64,000 bases of DNA, taken from positions 143,534,057 through 143,598,056 of the forward strand of contig OZ038478.1 of assembly GCA_964036315.1 (NCBI GenBank). Reading direction: 5' to 3'. This stretch comes from Acanthosepion esculentum (taxonomy: Eukaryota; Mollusca; Cephalopoda; Sepiida; Sepiidae). This document shows positions 49,241 through 61,080 of the stretch, piece after piece; position 1 is the first letter of the stretch; each line of letters begins with the position of its first letter. Both the position numbers and the translations under genes were made by a program. The notes under the pieces were generated by a model. That model had not been told where the DNA came from, ran no database searches, and saw only the letters and a program-made list of their open reading frames with translations.

Positions 49241-51998
49241 ATTCTTCTCTTTCTATGTATGTGCCATGTCCATTCAAGACGCGTAGACAATCATGGCTAG
49301 CTACCCGCCTCTATCGTTTGCAGCTCTCGACAGGTTCTTTACCTCTGCTACCTCCCGCAGACCACGTTCTGTAATCCACTTGCTTAAGTAATATTGGAAC
49401 AGTACTAAAAAATAATAACTAGACATGGACATTGAAGCGATGAATCTAATCACGTATATTACAGGTTTCAGTTCAGAAATCGCTGTAGCTTATCGACATC
49501 TATATACTCCTGATGAAAGCCGCGGGACGGCAGCCGACACGTTGTAATAACAAGATAGATGAGGAAATAATCAGAATAAAAATAGTCTAAATGATGCTCT
49601 ACAGCAAGCGCTTCAAACTACTGAAACTGACTCCAAAGTATCCAAAAGTGAAAAGCTGGTCAGAATTGTTTATATGTAGTAACTTGTCTTGTCCATTTCA
49701 AAATGTGGTTACATTAAAAAGTTTAATTTCCAAAAAGGAAACGGCATCTATTGTTTATAAATCGCGATGAAAAAAACCCACTCCAGAAACAAGATCTTTG
49801 TATAGAAGCATAATAATCACACCAAACCTTATCCGTAAAGAGTTTATTACTTAAAAAAAAAACGAAAAAACAAAAAAAAAAAAAGAAAAAAGACCGGACC
49901 AGAAAACTTAAAGCGAAATCTTTTTTATATCTCCGTTTACAGCAAGTTACCCACCATCATGAGATAGTTCTCGCCTAAGAGCAGAGCATTGGGTGGTAGT
50001 ATTATTTCCTCAGAAAAAGTTCATGCCTGCTAGGGTCATCCCCTGGTTGTCGCTTACCCATCAGTCCGGGGTTGCTGATCCACTCTCCTGTTCTCTTCGA
50101 GCGGGACCTGTCGTGTTTCTCTTTAGATTGTCTAGTAAATATCATCATCAACGAGAATACATATGCTTATTTATATCGATTTAGGTGGGTTGATATATCT
50201 ATTTATCTATGGTGTTTAAAAAATTAAATACCATGACTCAAATAAATAAATATAAGAAAAAGTAAAATAGATAGAATTTTTAAAATTATAAAAAGAAAAA
50301 AAATTAGCAAATCTACCACCAAAGAGATAATATTTTGGTGTAGTTACAGAAAATACAATTAAATATCACTCAATCCCAGAGTTAAATATTCGCATGGAAT
50401 TGCCATCAGCAAGAGTTTACGGGCCTTTCTTCAGCGATGGAAAAGATAAATAGGTGACAACCTTATGCTGAAATATCGCATTTTACACAACTTTCTAGGT
50501 CTTTACCGTCAATAATATTCACCAAAACTGTTCAACTACATATATCTTGTGAAAGTATTTTTGATAGAAAATTATCAAATTGATTTAACTAGGAATCTCT
50601 CCATTTTAAAATAAATCGCAACGTTTTTGTTTGAATGTACAACAGAAATCCAGAAACACTAGAGTATTAAAAGAATTTAAGTGACTACCGGAATTTCCTG
50701 AAATACTATTCGAATTTTTCAGGAAATTTTTCAATTTGCATGGAAAATTAAAAAAGTACCTATTACTGAATGCGGTCATAAATATTTTTCCTTCTAGCTT
50801 ATTGCCTTTCCTCTATTTTGGGCTTCAACTGTGATAGTTAATTTATTCACACTCATAGATTACTCAGTGATGTCTCTCGTAGGTCTCGGCAAAATAAAAT
50901 GTGTCTGGCTTTCTTCAAAAGTATGCTTCACGTATGATTTTTTCGTAGCGATTTATATCCGTCCATTTTAAGTTACTGAAATGATTTAACAATTGTCAAA
51001 CACGATGTGTTAAAAAATGTCCATTGATTTGAATGCCCGGATTTTTATTTAGGTTCTTGGTAGAATTGCTGGTGAAACCTGTTAATAGCCAAAGGCCTAT
51101 TTGCCGAAAATTAGGAATTCTAATTGGCAGTTAAAACTCTAGTGTTTTAAAAGTCTTCAGATGAGTAGTAGTAGTAATAGGAGAAGTTGTTGGCAGAACT
51201 AGTTGCTGTGTCAATACTCGTCAACGAGTTCCGACAACATTTCCTTCTGTATGAAATGAGTCCTATGTTGGATCTGATGAACGTCTTTAGCCAACGCATG
51301 GTATGTTAAGAGGCTTCAGAAGATGGATAACTATGGCTTTTCTTTGGGCTCTCTTCCTCTGGTGTTTTTGTCGTGGACTGCTAGTTTTCAATTGCTTCTT
51401 ACTGCAGCTTCCGCCTCCCACTTGACCGGATTGATTTCTGTTTTTGAGCTGATCCTTAAATCGACGACGTGGGCATATACATGGTCTCTGGCCAGATGTG
51501 AGCTCTGAGCAAAAGATTTGGGGGGTAGGCGGATGTCTAGCATTTGGGCAAGGTGTCTGGCACATTGAAGTCGCTGCCAGTCATAATGGTTTCTACGATT
51601 TCCAACATTGCGCGGAGGAGAAATTTGTCTTTCATAATCCGGACCTGCCATGTAGTATTATATGATGCAATATATACTGTAATGTGATATAGTATATATA
51701 AGACAATCCAATAAACTACTGAAATGTTGGTTGGAAACCATCTCTCAACATCTAATAAATGAACATGCAAAATTCATTTTGGGATTCAATCTTGGACAAG
51801 ACAGGTACATTTCATTACTCCATATTTTTAATAATTTCACACCAAGCGAGCTTATACTATAAGAAGGAAGTGGTTTCTGTTTTCTAGAAATTATGAGAAA
51901 GAAAAACGTATTAAGGAGAGACAACAATAAAAAAAAACGGGAATGTAGATGGTGGAAGATAAGGATTGACATTGGATTTAAATTTTTGAACATCAAAC
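49241..51998. other. Anonymous stretch with one core-like motif
   Basis: 49511-49547 reads CTGATGA, a GCCGCGGGACGGC stem and GACACGTTGTAATAA, resembling the SINE A core with GAAAC changed to GACAC. Poly-A-rich runs lie at about 49850-49890. No gene is recognised. Confidence 0.5.
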
Positions 51999-52190
51999 TT
52001 AACTGGGAATCAATAATCGAGAAGAGAGTTCCAAAAAGCGAATAGTGCTATAGAAGAAACTCTTAGTATAGAACTTCCGGTTATATCTAGCCATTTCAAC
52101 TGTAAAATGATGAGTCCTTACCGCCAATCTATTAGTATATCTATATCGGAGGCGAAAGTTTTTTTTCATTTTTAATGCCGACAACAAAAT
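51999..52190 (-). pseudogene. LINE ORF2 3' remnant, family L-A
   Basis: The minus strand gives T-H-H-F-T-V-E-M-A-R-Y-N-R-K-F-Y-T-K-S-F-F, the C-terminal block of this LINE. It corresponds to H-Y-F-T-V-E-M at 55.1 kb. Only this block is present. Confidence 0.75.
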
Positions 52191-52499
52191 TTAGGGTACT
52201 AATAGGTAGGAGAACATCCCTTTTTTGGGGTTTTTTTTTTCATTTTTTTTAGGCTAGTAATAAATTATATATTATTTATAGAAATTAAATTGGTTCCTTA
52301 ATTGTTAGAACAAGAAATATTTTTTTATGTTTTAATTCTGCATCATTGTGTTTTACTACCCTATTACTCCCTTAAATATTTTCGCTGATTTTGTCAGTAT
52401 TAATAAAAAACAAAAGGTTTTTACAAACGATATATCTATCATGGGCTGCTACCCCACATATCTCTGTTGCTTGTCAATGTATTTGCAAAGGTTCTTCTA
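52191..52499. other. Poly-T-rich stretch
   Basis: It contains runs of T (52220-52250, 52318-52330) and nothing recognisable otherwise. Confidence 0.5.
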
Positions 52500-52840
52500 T
52501 TCATTCAGAGAGAGATCATTTTTACTCTGTCGACTCCATGAGGTGGTACTTTGTAGGATGTCAAAGGACAGATGGTTGACCGAATTAAAGTTGGAGGAAC
52601 TAAGGAATAGAGCTCGTTTGAACGTTTCACATCGAAATACCGGTAAGGTAGTGAGACGTTTCGTTTGTGGGAAAGCGGTTGTAGGGTGGAAAACAATTCA
52701 CCACCCTCAAGAACGCATATAAGCTTTTGGAGTTAAGTAAAATGTGGATAGCAGCAGCCTAGATATGGCAGCAGTATTCCATTCTTTGCCTGAAATATGC
52801 AGATACATGCCTAAGTCAATAGCGTAATAATGACAATGAT
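52500..52840 (-). pseudogene. LINE ORF2 3' remnant, L-A-like
   Basis: The minus strand carries R-M-E-Y-C-C-H-I-type text near 52.8 kb (read W-N-T-A-A-I-S in the neighbouring frame). It then gives F-S-T-L-Q-P-L-S-H-K-R-N-V-S and Y-S-L-V-P-P-T-L. These are post-RT signatures of EN/RT LINEs. Frame changes separate them. It lies about 300 bp from the 52.0-kb fragment on the same strand but overlaps it in family position differently, so it is likely a separate insertion. Confidence 0.65.
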
Positions 52841-54025
52841 TTATTTCAGAAGAAATTTTATTTTTCAACCTAACCCTTGATCTTCCCAATAGCAGTGATT
52901 TATTGATGAATAGAATATTATGCAGGAAAAATACTGAGAAAAATTAACGTAAAAACATATTTCAGGCTAACTTTTTTATGCATTTCCCTTTATAGACACA
53001 CCAACTTATCAATACACACACTGCAGACATGCGTTTGTAGAATTACGTTAAGCAAAGATTTCAATTCCCGTGAAAAGGCATTTGTTATTCCCAAAGTTGA
53101 AAACGTTAAACGATATTCTGCTATTTTACAAGACGTATTTTGGATTTAATCGTGCAGCGAATAATGATACGTTTAAACATCAATTGTTGATATATAGTCA
53201 ACTCTAGTTTTTCGAAAAACTTAAGGTTGTTTTTGAGCTGAACCTGAGTGTAAAGAAAATGGAATGTTTTTGTATGAACAATCCAGCTAACGAAATCAAG
53301 TTGACGGCCATTTACATCGATATAATAGACATACGTACATTAATTTTACTATCTTGTTTCAGATCTGAAAGCTTCAAGTTTCTTTCAAGTTTCAATCTTT
53401 GAAGAAAAAATCCACAGAAATTATAGCTTCTAGACAACCACATATAAATTACCTCATGTCTGTTCTTCATCTTTAAAGACATTGTCTTGCTTTGACTGAC
53501 ATAGAAGAGGAATGATATTAAATAGAGTTCAGTAGTCTCTTTGATTCTAAAGAAATGTTACTATATATTTTTACTTAACTTTGTTTCTGTAAAAACGTAT
53601 GTTCCTATTTCAATGCACCTCGTATTACTGTCGCCTATCAAAACAAACCCCCGGTGGAAAGAGCATGTGAGAAATCTGAAAGCTTTAAGGAAGAAAAAAA
53701 AAACTAGTATTGTGAATAAGAAAGAAAGAATTGAAATTTCTGCGATACGTAATAAGAAAAGTATGCTTGGTTGAGTTGATACTCACATCATCTATTGTAG
53801 GCAAACGGACCATGCGAAATAGGGATTTTTTGTCAATGGAACAGAACAGAAAAAAATACGTTGTAAAAAGACGAATACTTCTAAAAGTTACAAAGAATAG
53901 AATGTCATGGAGAGCCACGACCGAAGACATTCTGAGGGTCTATAGCGCATAAAAGAAAAAGCTTAGCTTAGTTTAAAAGATGATGAGCTGTTGGAAGACT
54001 GTGTTAAATGGATTAGTGTTTTCTT
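52841..54025. other. Anonymous AT-rich stretch
   Basis: No gene is recognised. Short Lys-rich frames near 53.6-53.9 kb are low complexity. Confidence 0.5.
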
Positions 54026-54027
54026 AT

Positions 54028-54180
54028 TACTCCAAACGTTATCTTAGTGGATACTCATATTTGAAAAAGACGCCCCATATTTACGTTTAATTTATTATCG
54101 ACTTTCGGACTCCAGAAATGAAAATAAAAATGTTACGTCTATTTCAAACATGAGTATCCACTATAATAAACGTTTGAAGA
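54028..54180. mobile_element. Small inverted-repeat element (MITE-like)
   Basis: The left arm CCAAACGTTATCTTAGTGG then ATACTCATATTTGAAA (54032-54066) is matched by the inverse of 54133-54178. That arm reads, inverted, CTTCAAACGTTTATTATAG then TGGATACTCATGTTTGAAA. Total length is about 150 bp with no coding. Third and fourth arm-like copies lie at 54439-54485 and 5407-5437. Confidence 0.6.
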
Positions 54181-54438
54181 AATTAAAATTTCACATCAAA
54201 AATAAATTCGCATTATTTTTTTAGAAATTGTTTTGTTTAAGGTTTGAATACGAAAATAAAGCAGATATGAGCTTTGGAGAAAATATTTTAGTGAGGAGTG
54301 TGTGCGTCCTTAAAATAGATAATAGCGCCTTGCTGTACTGTGATGCATGTCGTAGCCGAGCAGTTTTCTTTATTAAGGTTTTTAGAGTGCGTATGCCGAT
54401 AGACGTAATACATACTGTTTGAAGTAAAAATGAAAATA

Positions 54439-54485
54439 CGACATCATTTTCAAATACGATTATCCGCTATAATAATGCTTGAAGA
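54439..54485 (-). repeat. Additional single arm of the 54.03-kb inverted repeat
   Basis: ATTTTCAAATACGATTATCC then GCTATAATAATGCTTGAAGA matches the right arm of the MITE-like element with several changes and the same orientation. Confidence 0.5.
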
Positions 54486-54879
54486 AATAAACATTTTGGA
54501 TTGAAAGTTAATCCATTAATACTTCATGGATAGATTTATTAATTGTGTATACAATAAATTAATCTCTATTCACGTTAGTACATTAATTTTATCTCAATTA
54601 AAATACATTCTTTTTTTAATGATTCCTCTCTCGATTTAAAGAAATACACATACAAAGACGTGTAGAAAATATGCAAGGGTACTTTATTTAATTCATTATT
54701 GCTTATTGTCGCATTTTGTGTGGGTTGTAATAATAGCCGTTTCCTTATATGGAAAACTTTGGTGGAAAGATTATATCGAATGTTGGTTCACTGTATTGTG
54801 CTAGAAATTTTTTCTCGCCAGAATATGTCGTATATGTTTACTAGTCTTCCATTTGTCCATGTTTAGAAAATTTGCTACC

Positions 54880-55304
54880 TCATTTTGTCTGGTACTCTTG
54901 CTACATATTTAGAGGTCATTGATAAAAATGCACGCACAATATGGAATGTTATTAGTCCTGACCTGGCATCTAGACTTATCTACTGTCGTAATGTAGCTTC
55001 CCTATGCCTTTTCTATAAATGCTTTCAAGGTAAATGTTCTGATGAACTTTCATCTATGGTACCCTCACATTATGAATTTAAATGCATTACAAGTTTGGCA
55101 GCAAGATATCATTATTTCACAGTTGAAATGATTATACGTAACAGTAAGTTCACTGTTAACAGTATATTATTCTCGAATGTGTGAAACTCTCTCCCGGCTT
55201 CTTGCTTTCCAGTCAAGTTTGATCTTCAAAAATTTAAACGCAACGTCAAGCGTTATCTTTTGTCTTCTTAAATTATCTTCTTTTATTGTTCTCACTCCTT
55301 AATG

Positions 55305-55305
<1 letters not shown>
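54880..55305 (+). pseudogene. LINE ORF2 3' end, family L-A, with (TA)n tail
   Basis: A 99-codon plus frame has I-D-K-N-A-R-T-I-W-N-V-I and D-L-A-S-R-L. It continues V-A-S-L-C-L-F-Y-K-C-F-Q-G-K-C-S-D-E-L-S-S-M-V-P and Y-F-T-V-E-M. After a stop the frame continues N-S-L-P-A-S-C-F and L-Q-K-F-K-R-N-V-K-R-Y-L. About 35 bp later a (TA)n run begins. This is the best-preserved 3' end of the family. The start is arbitrary; the piece is 5'-truncated. Confidence 0.85.

Positions 55306-55393
<88 letters not shown>
55306..55393. repeat. (TA)n tail of the LINE
   Basis: About 85 bp of TA directly after the LINE 3' end. Confidence 0.95.
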
Positions 55394-55399
<6 letters not shown>

Positions 55400-55739
55400 T
55401 CAGTAATCACATACGTTTTAGTGGCTATGTTGCCTTACTTGAGGTGAGATGACTAAAAAAAATATGATTTCACCCTAAGCAATGTAATTCTGTCTTTAGG
55501 ACCCGATGTTACTGGGATTGGAAGAGAAAGAGGAAATTTAGTGAAGAGAAATGGGGAGAAGACAATAAGGAACTGGATTCAGGAAGACTGAACATGCCGA
55601 TTTACGTTGCATTTAATTTTTCTCTGAATTGTAATGGGCAGGAATCAAGAAATTGGATGGTAGTTCCTCGGTTAACTAGCGGGATAAAATAAACGGTTAG
55701 AGTACATTTAGTTAGTCCAGTAGTACAACGGTGAGATCT

Positions 55740-56116
55740 AGTTCCAATCTAGTAGCACACTCAAATTCATGTAGTCAGGGCACTAAGGGAAAAAGCTCAT
55801 CAACAGTTGACATGAAAATATTTCTAGAATATTCAGAGAGAACCCAAATCACATCGGTGAGAAAGTGACTGAAGTCGAGATGTTAAATCACGATTACATT
55901 GCAACCCCTTCTTTGAATTCTGTCAAGAATCTTGACATATGACACAGGAACAACAGACGAGATATGGCAGCAGTATTCAAGGCATGGACGAATGGTAGAT
56001 TTATGAATGCGCATGATGGATTTTGACGAGAAAAATGTTTTGGTATTCATTGACTGAGCATCCAGTAATTTTGATGGTTGAAATTTATAAAATCTATCTC
56101 TAAAAACAATTGACAC
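55740..56116 (-). pseudogene. LINE ORF2 3' remnant, family L-A
   Basis: The minus frame 56116-55883 includes F-F-S-S-K-S-I-M-R-I-H-K-S-T, I-R-P-C-L-E-Y-C-C-H and I-L-D-R-I-Q-R-R. It continues after a frame change with D-L-T-S-R-L-Q-S-L-S-H-R to about 55740. It is convergent with the plus-strand copy at 54.88-55.31 kb. Confidence 0.82.
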
Positions 56117-57177
56117 AGGTAAAAACCGTTAATTAGTACTAAATCCTTATAAAACTAAATGTGATATCGAATTTTTAACCTTTAATTCTTACTGAAAGTT
56201 TTAGAAACCTATAATAACAGATTTTATTTTTATTTTTACAATTTTATATTGTAATTTTATAACTAATACCGAATGTTTCTGTGGGCATTACTGGTTTAAC
56301 TGCATTCAAACAAGAATTTCTAATACTATACTGTACATTTTAAATATAACTATCACAATGTGTATCTAATTTCCTCAATCCTAATATAAGATATATTCTA
56401 TGCATTTATCGTCCTCCAATTAATCAAATAATGCCTGTCTATTGTTTTGAAAATTAGAAGTGCAATAGTTTTCTTACTCATACAGCTGTAGCCTGTTGGT
56501 ATGCGGCCTCCCCAAACTGGGACAGTCTTTATTAATTGACTATTGATAGAAACCTAAAACTAATGACACAATTTTATTAAAAAATAATTACAGCCTTTTT
56601 TTAAATCTATAACTGATACACGATTTTATTCTTATTCCTATAAACTTTACCGCTTATTTTGGCGGGTATTATTACCTTAAAACGGCATTTGAGCACATGA
56701 CGTATATTACGTAGTTTGACCGACGTTAGTCCAGAACCATATGAATGAGGGTGTGCGCTAAAAGCCTGAGTTCTGTCAGTCTTCTTCTTGTGGAAAGCTT
56801 GCCATGGAAATCAGCAGTTTTTTGTTTCTAATTAGACACTCTCCTCTGGTGCATATATTAAGCCACTTAGCAAATGGCGAAACAGGATATCTCACAGCTG
56901 ATTTATTTTAGAGTGTTTTAAAACAAATTTTAAAAAAATGAATTGGAATATGTCGATAAAATTGTGCATTGAATTGAAATTCCTTATTCAAGATTCCAAA
57001 ATATTCCAACCATTTCAATTTTACACCCGAGCAACGGCAACTTGAAAACATGCTGCTATAGAACAATCCATATTAAAATTAGAAAAAAAAATAGAATTTT
57101 CAAAATGACCGCAATTTATCTCTTTCTGTCTCTCTCTTCACAGTAATGTCAGCAATCGATATCAGTTCTTCTGTATA
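56117..57177. other. Anonymous AT-rich stretch
   Basis: Nothing recognised. Confidence 0.5.
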
Positions 57178-57200
57178 TATACAGGGTGCGGCATAAATGC
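57178..57200 (+). other. Mariner-like terminus
   Basis: TATACAGGGTGCGGCATAAA resembles the inverse of the terminus at 9600-9614. It may mark the left end of a related element. The following 400 bp hold a 97-codon frame (57281-57574) without recognisable transposase motifs, and no right end was found. Confidence 0.4.
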
Positions 57201-57789
57201 TGTTAGAAAATTTAAAATGAATTCTATTTCTAAACTTTGGATCATTATATTGTTATTTATGGTTTTATACTCTCTCAAATTTGTTTTGTTCAAAGTGTTT
57301 TAGTATTTACTGGCAACAATATGTTTTTAAAGCTGGGAAGGAAGATGGAATCATTAGAATGCCGACTAAAATGAAAATCGATCGACACAACGAAACTTCC
57401 CCCATCAAAGACAGACAGAGACCAGAACGTCGTTGCACCTCCAGACAAACTGCACATCCCCATCGCACAAGCCTGCTCAGGCACATTTCTGTTTGTTCAA
57501 CACCAAAAAGAGCTCACTGCAACTATGCTGAGCGGAACTTACTTACAGTTTCTGGGAGAGAGAGCACTAGCTAGCGTGATCAAAATCTGAACAAGGCTAA
57601 CACTCTAAAACCCTCGGTCATGATGACTTGTGACTTTGTGCTAGCACAAACACCTCCACCTCCAAAAGGCTCCGTCTACCCAATATCACACACAATGCTT
57701 AGGCCAAACCGTGGAATGATTTTCAGGCACTTTCCAACGGCGATGCACGCTGGGTTCGCCTCCTTTAGACGGATAAACTCAAGAGGTCA
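57201..57789. other. Anonymous stretch
   Basis: Open frames of about 95 codons on the plus strand with no recognised domain. Confidence 0.4.
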
Positions 57790-57880
57790 CCTTTCTGACA
57801 AATTGACCATGGTGAGATTCGAACCTAGGTATCATGGTCAAAAAGCAAACGTGCCTATCACGAAAGTTCATAATATTCGA
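57790..57880 (-). repeat. tRNA-derived SINE-like fragment
   Basis: On the minus strand CTAGGTTCGAATCTCACCAT contains a near-perfect B box (GGTTCGAATC). Upstream on that strand GTGATAGGCACGTTTGCTTT could hold a weak A-box region. The spacing fits a tRNA-derived head. Confidence 0.45.
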
Positions 57881-58217
57881 GTAAATTATTTCAATCAACT
57901 CTGAGGTGTATGTGCATTGCTTTGGTCAGCCTTTAACAGTGGTACCGGGACCGTAAAAAAGTGACTTTTGTCAGAATTGAGTTTATCAAAATAAAACAAA
58001 ATATTAATACTGAACTTGTTGCTTTTAACATCAGTTTATATCGAATAAATCTATTTTGACAGGTGTTTCCTGTAGTAAGTGAAGTTAAAACTGACATTTC
58101 CTACGGTTAACGTTTGATGTCCAAATTTGAAGGGCGACTATCTGTCGTATACTATTTAAGCAATTCTGGAGATTACTCACTAATGTCTATTGACTGTAGC
58201 CCTGTGCCATACTAAGG
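57881..58217. other. Anonymous stretch
   Basis: Nothing recognised. Confidence 0.45.
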
Positions 58218-58410
58218 TGAGATTAGTAGATGTCGATATTTCTGAGAGGAGATGTTACTTACACTATTTACATTATTCGGATTATTGTTGTCCTCATCTT
58301 TGTCACCATATTTATTACAACGTTTCGACCGTTGTACGCTCCTGCCTTCTCCAGGTGGTTGGAATGTCGAACTGAACCATTTATTTCGCTCACTGGGGTA
58401 AAACACCGAG
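58218..58410 (-). repeat. SINE A copy 2, inverted, 5'-truncated
   Basis: The inverse of the SINE A body and tail. It contains ACATTATTCGGATTATTG, CACCATATTTATTACAACG, TTTCGACCGTTGTACGCTCC and ATTTCGCTCACTGGGGTA. The tRNA-like head is missing. Confidence 0.82.
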
Positions 58411-58479
58411 CAAAAGTCATAAATGGCGACCCAGTGACATTAAAGAATTGGTCATTATAAGTAGTATCTTACACCATAA

Positions 58480-58983
58480 CAACTACCCTGAATACATGGC
58501 AGCAGCCCCCAAAAGCTGGGATAGGCGGATACAAGATGAGGACAACAACACTCAGAAAACAGTATCCCTGCTTTATGTGAAGGGGTTATCAGAGCAAATA
58601 CAAAGGATCTGCTGTCCGTATAACATCAGCACAAATTTCAAAAGCTGGACGACGCTTCGCAGATATCTCTCCCGTGTAAGACCCCACCATAGATGAGAAG
58701 ATGACTAAAGACTGTGTGTATTCCATCCCGTGCAACTGCGGAAAGAAATATAAAGGGTAGACTGGCCGCCCTCTTAACATAAGGCTTCAAGAACACCAGG
58801 GAGCTGTAACACGAGTGGAAGTGGAAAAATCAGGAGTGGTTGACCACATATAGAGAGAGAAGGGAGATCACCGCCCCATGTGGGATCAGGTTGAGATCAA
58901 AGACAAAGTACACTATTGAAAAATTCGTAAAATTAAGGAATCAGCACATATGCTAAGCCACAAAAATTTCCTGAGCTGAAAAA
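58480..58983 (+). pseudogene. Second PLE-like GIY-YIG endonuclease domain, decayed
   Basis: A plus frame up to 58696 has V-S-L-L-Y-V-K-G-L-S-E-Q-I-Q-R-I-C and T-L-R-R-Y-L-S-R-V. After a frame change a second frame reads I-P-C-N-C-G-K-K-Y-K-G, then a stop, then T-G-R-P-L-N-I-R-L-Q-E-H. This is the nuclease core with its catalytic Arg. Later V-V-D-H-I, W-D-Q-V-E-I and I-K-E-S-A-H supply the catalytic Glu region. Three premature stops fall in this frame. It belongs to a different lineage from the 38.6-kb nuclease. The RT domain is absent. Inverted SINE A copies flank it on both sides. Confidence 0.8.
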
Positions 58984-59104
58984 GAAGAGAAATGAATACA
59001 ATATGGGAACCAGTAATAAGGAGTGCCAGAGAAAAGCAATAATAACAATGAAAATGCAATATGAGATCTGTTAAAAAATATAAATGGTAACAGCAAAAAT
59101 TGCA

Positions 59105-59480
59105 ATATGAGCACTGGCAAAACATAATTGCTGAAGACATTAGTTTTATAATACCCAGAAATTCAAACACAGGTGTCTTCAAGGACACATGGTACAGTGG
59201 ATAAAGGCGTTAGTTAGATTTAGTGACAGGTCCCAAAGTGTGCGAGTTCAATACCTGGTTACGAACTTGGAGAGGGGAATTAACAAGAGATAACTGATAA
59301 CTGACATCCATTAAACAAGTGTAACTAGAACAGTGTATCCCAGCGAGCGAAATAAAGGGTTCAGTTGGACATTCTAACCATCTGAAGAAGGCCGGAGCGT
59401 ACAATGGCCGAAACGTTGTGATAAATATGGCGACAAAGATAAGGGAAATAGTCCGAAATATATAAATAGTGAGATTAGTA
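59105..59480 (+). repeat. SINE A copy 3, most complete
   Basis: Similarity to copy 1 starts at GAGCACTGG (about 59107). It includes CATTAGTTTTATAATACCCA, the A-box-like TGGTACAGTGG (59190-59200) and the B-box-like TGCGAGTTCAATACC (59241-59255). It then has CTGAAGA (59382-59388), a GGCCGG...GGCC stem and GAAAC (59410-59414), and GATAAATATGGCGACAAAGA. The repeat ends near ATAAATAGTGAGATTAGTAG, which also follows the tail elsewhere. Confidence 0.85.
59382..59414 (+). other. Hammerhead-core-like motif in SINE A
   Basis: CTGAAGA, GGCC/GGCC stem and GAAAC occur in hammerhead order. CCAT before and ATGG after could form a short stem I. An extra A lies next to stem II and no NUH triplet sits at the expected cleavage position, so it does not satisfy the consensus. 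Confidence 0.4.
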
Positions 59481-59839
59481 GATATCTAAATGTTCATGAA
59501 CTTATGATCAATATTTACCCTCACAAATTTGTGCAAGACTCTTCATAGAAATGCGTAACCGAATACATCCCTATCACTGAGTGTTATTCTCGTAGTGACC
59601 ATGACAACACGCCTCAGATCGTAAATTCAGAGTTTTTCTTCTATATTTTGGTTAGAAACTTGATAACCAACTAAAGCTATTAAATCCATCTGACCTGCTA
59701 TTTAGCCTATAAATCGGTAAAATGTAAAAGCTATGTATTCATACATATCCCAAATGTATTTGTGCGAAAGTGAATGACTATGTAACACTATTTAGAAACG
59801 GCAGGTTAATTAACCAATTAATTAACCACAGAAGTTAAT
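59481..59839. other. Anonymous stretch
   Basis: Nothing recognised. Confidence 0.45.
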
Positions 59840-59854
59840 TACGGGGATTACTTA

Positions 59855-59931
59855 AACAGATAGATATAACGAAAGACATACTGAGCGATAACTTAGACCG
59901 ATAGATATAACGAAAGACATACTGAGCGATA
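59855..59931. repeat. Tandem duplication, ~41-bp unit
   Basis: GATAGATATAACGAAAGACA followed by TACTGAGCGATA occurs twice in succession, apparently a recent local duplication. Confidence 0.9.
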
Positions 59932-60659
59932 TTCTTTTTGTTTTCTTATTCTCCCAGAACGGGGGATCGGTGAAAAAGATTTTTTGTTTTGTTATTTTCA
60001 AGTGCGAATCAAGATAATCATTTTTACTTTCTCGCTGAAGTTTGATGCTGAGATATGCCAAATTCTCTGCGAGGACAAAGGAAGGAAAAAGAGAAAGAAA
60101 AGAAAGAAACAGAGGGAGAAGACTTAACAGCTTAGATGATAAAAGAAAAAAAGGCCACCCACGAAAATTCTGATGGTCATTGTCGTAAAAATTAGTTGAA
60201 GAATCCCAGAGCTTTTGGGCAGATAAAACATTGGCTGTGTCACATATTGGCGTCGTGATTGAAAGAGGTCGGGTGTCACAAATGGTGCCGCGACCAGTAC
60301 GGGTGTCACAACTATATACAGATTGAAATGTCGCAACCATTTTTTTTACTATATCGATGAACGCGAAATCAGTGACGCTGTTTGATGCCAAGTCAAAGGA
60401 GGAAATACAAGCAACTGCTTCGACATTAAGAGTTATGAACAAATGAAATGACTCGTCTTAACAACACAATGAAATCTAATGAAATCAAGGCAAAATTAGA
60501 GATGAAAGAAGAAATAACCCATTTCAAAATATAACGGAAAGTGATGACACTGCATTTGATATAGAAATGGAATTAGCACAGGAACAGTAACATAGATACG
60601 AATCAAGACGTATAGTGTTCCACTGGGAACAATGCAAATGACATGGTTTCAGTTACAAA
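59932..60659. other. Anonymous stretch, possible LTR-element leader
   Basis: On the plus strand GTGTCACA is followed by AATGGTGCCGCGACCAG (60274-60297). This resembles an LTR end plus a TGG-starting primer-binding site. A short frame after it has M-N-A-K-S-V-T-L-F-D-A-K-S-K. A 196-codon minus-strand frame (59852-60442) overlaps it but has no domain I know. Nothing decisive was found. Confidence 0.3.
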
Positions 60660-61080
60660 TTAATATCTATATCTATAGAACAAAAGATGTATGTGTGTCA
60701 GTCTGTGTGTGTGTGTGTGTGTGTGCGTGCTAATTATGGCCGTCCACATTTCTCGACCGATTTCGATTAAATTTTACCCACTTGTTTCAAATATAGCAAT
60801 ATAGGTCATGTCCAAATGTTCAATATCCAGAGCCACCACTCACCCGCGGGTTTGGCTGAAAAATCGATAAAACTGAGAGCGGGTATGACTTCTGGCAAAA
60901 AAAGAAAAAAAGAAGAAAACGTTACACGCGAGCAACATTTTTACTGGATGAGTTGATGTTCCTTGCACTTAATGCAAAAACATAGCTCATGTTACGAGGT
61001 TTATGTAGAGAGCTTGATAGTTTTCCTGCTAGACTGGCTTCAGACAAAAACTTGTAAAAACTGTGAAAAAACCGGGTTTT
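60660..61080. other. (GT)n plus conserved-looking block
   Basis: A (TG)n run at about 60702-60726 is followed by GGCCGTCCACATTTCTCGAC and CGATTTCGATTAAATTTTAC. Many invertebrate genomes have similar text after a GT tract in dispersed repeats. The family is unknown to me. Confidence 0.4.

Noticed and set aside
59852..60442. 196-codon minus-strand open frame
   Set aside because: No recognisable domain. The middle is low-complexity Leu/Ser/Phe opposite a purine-rich run, and the plus strand here looks more like an LTR-element leader.
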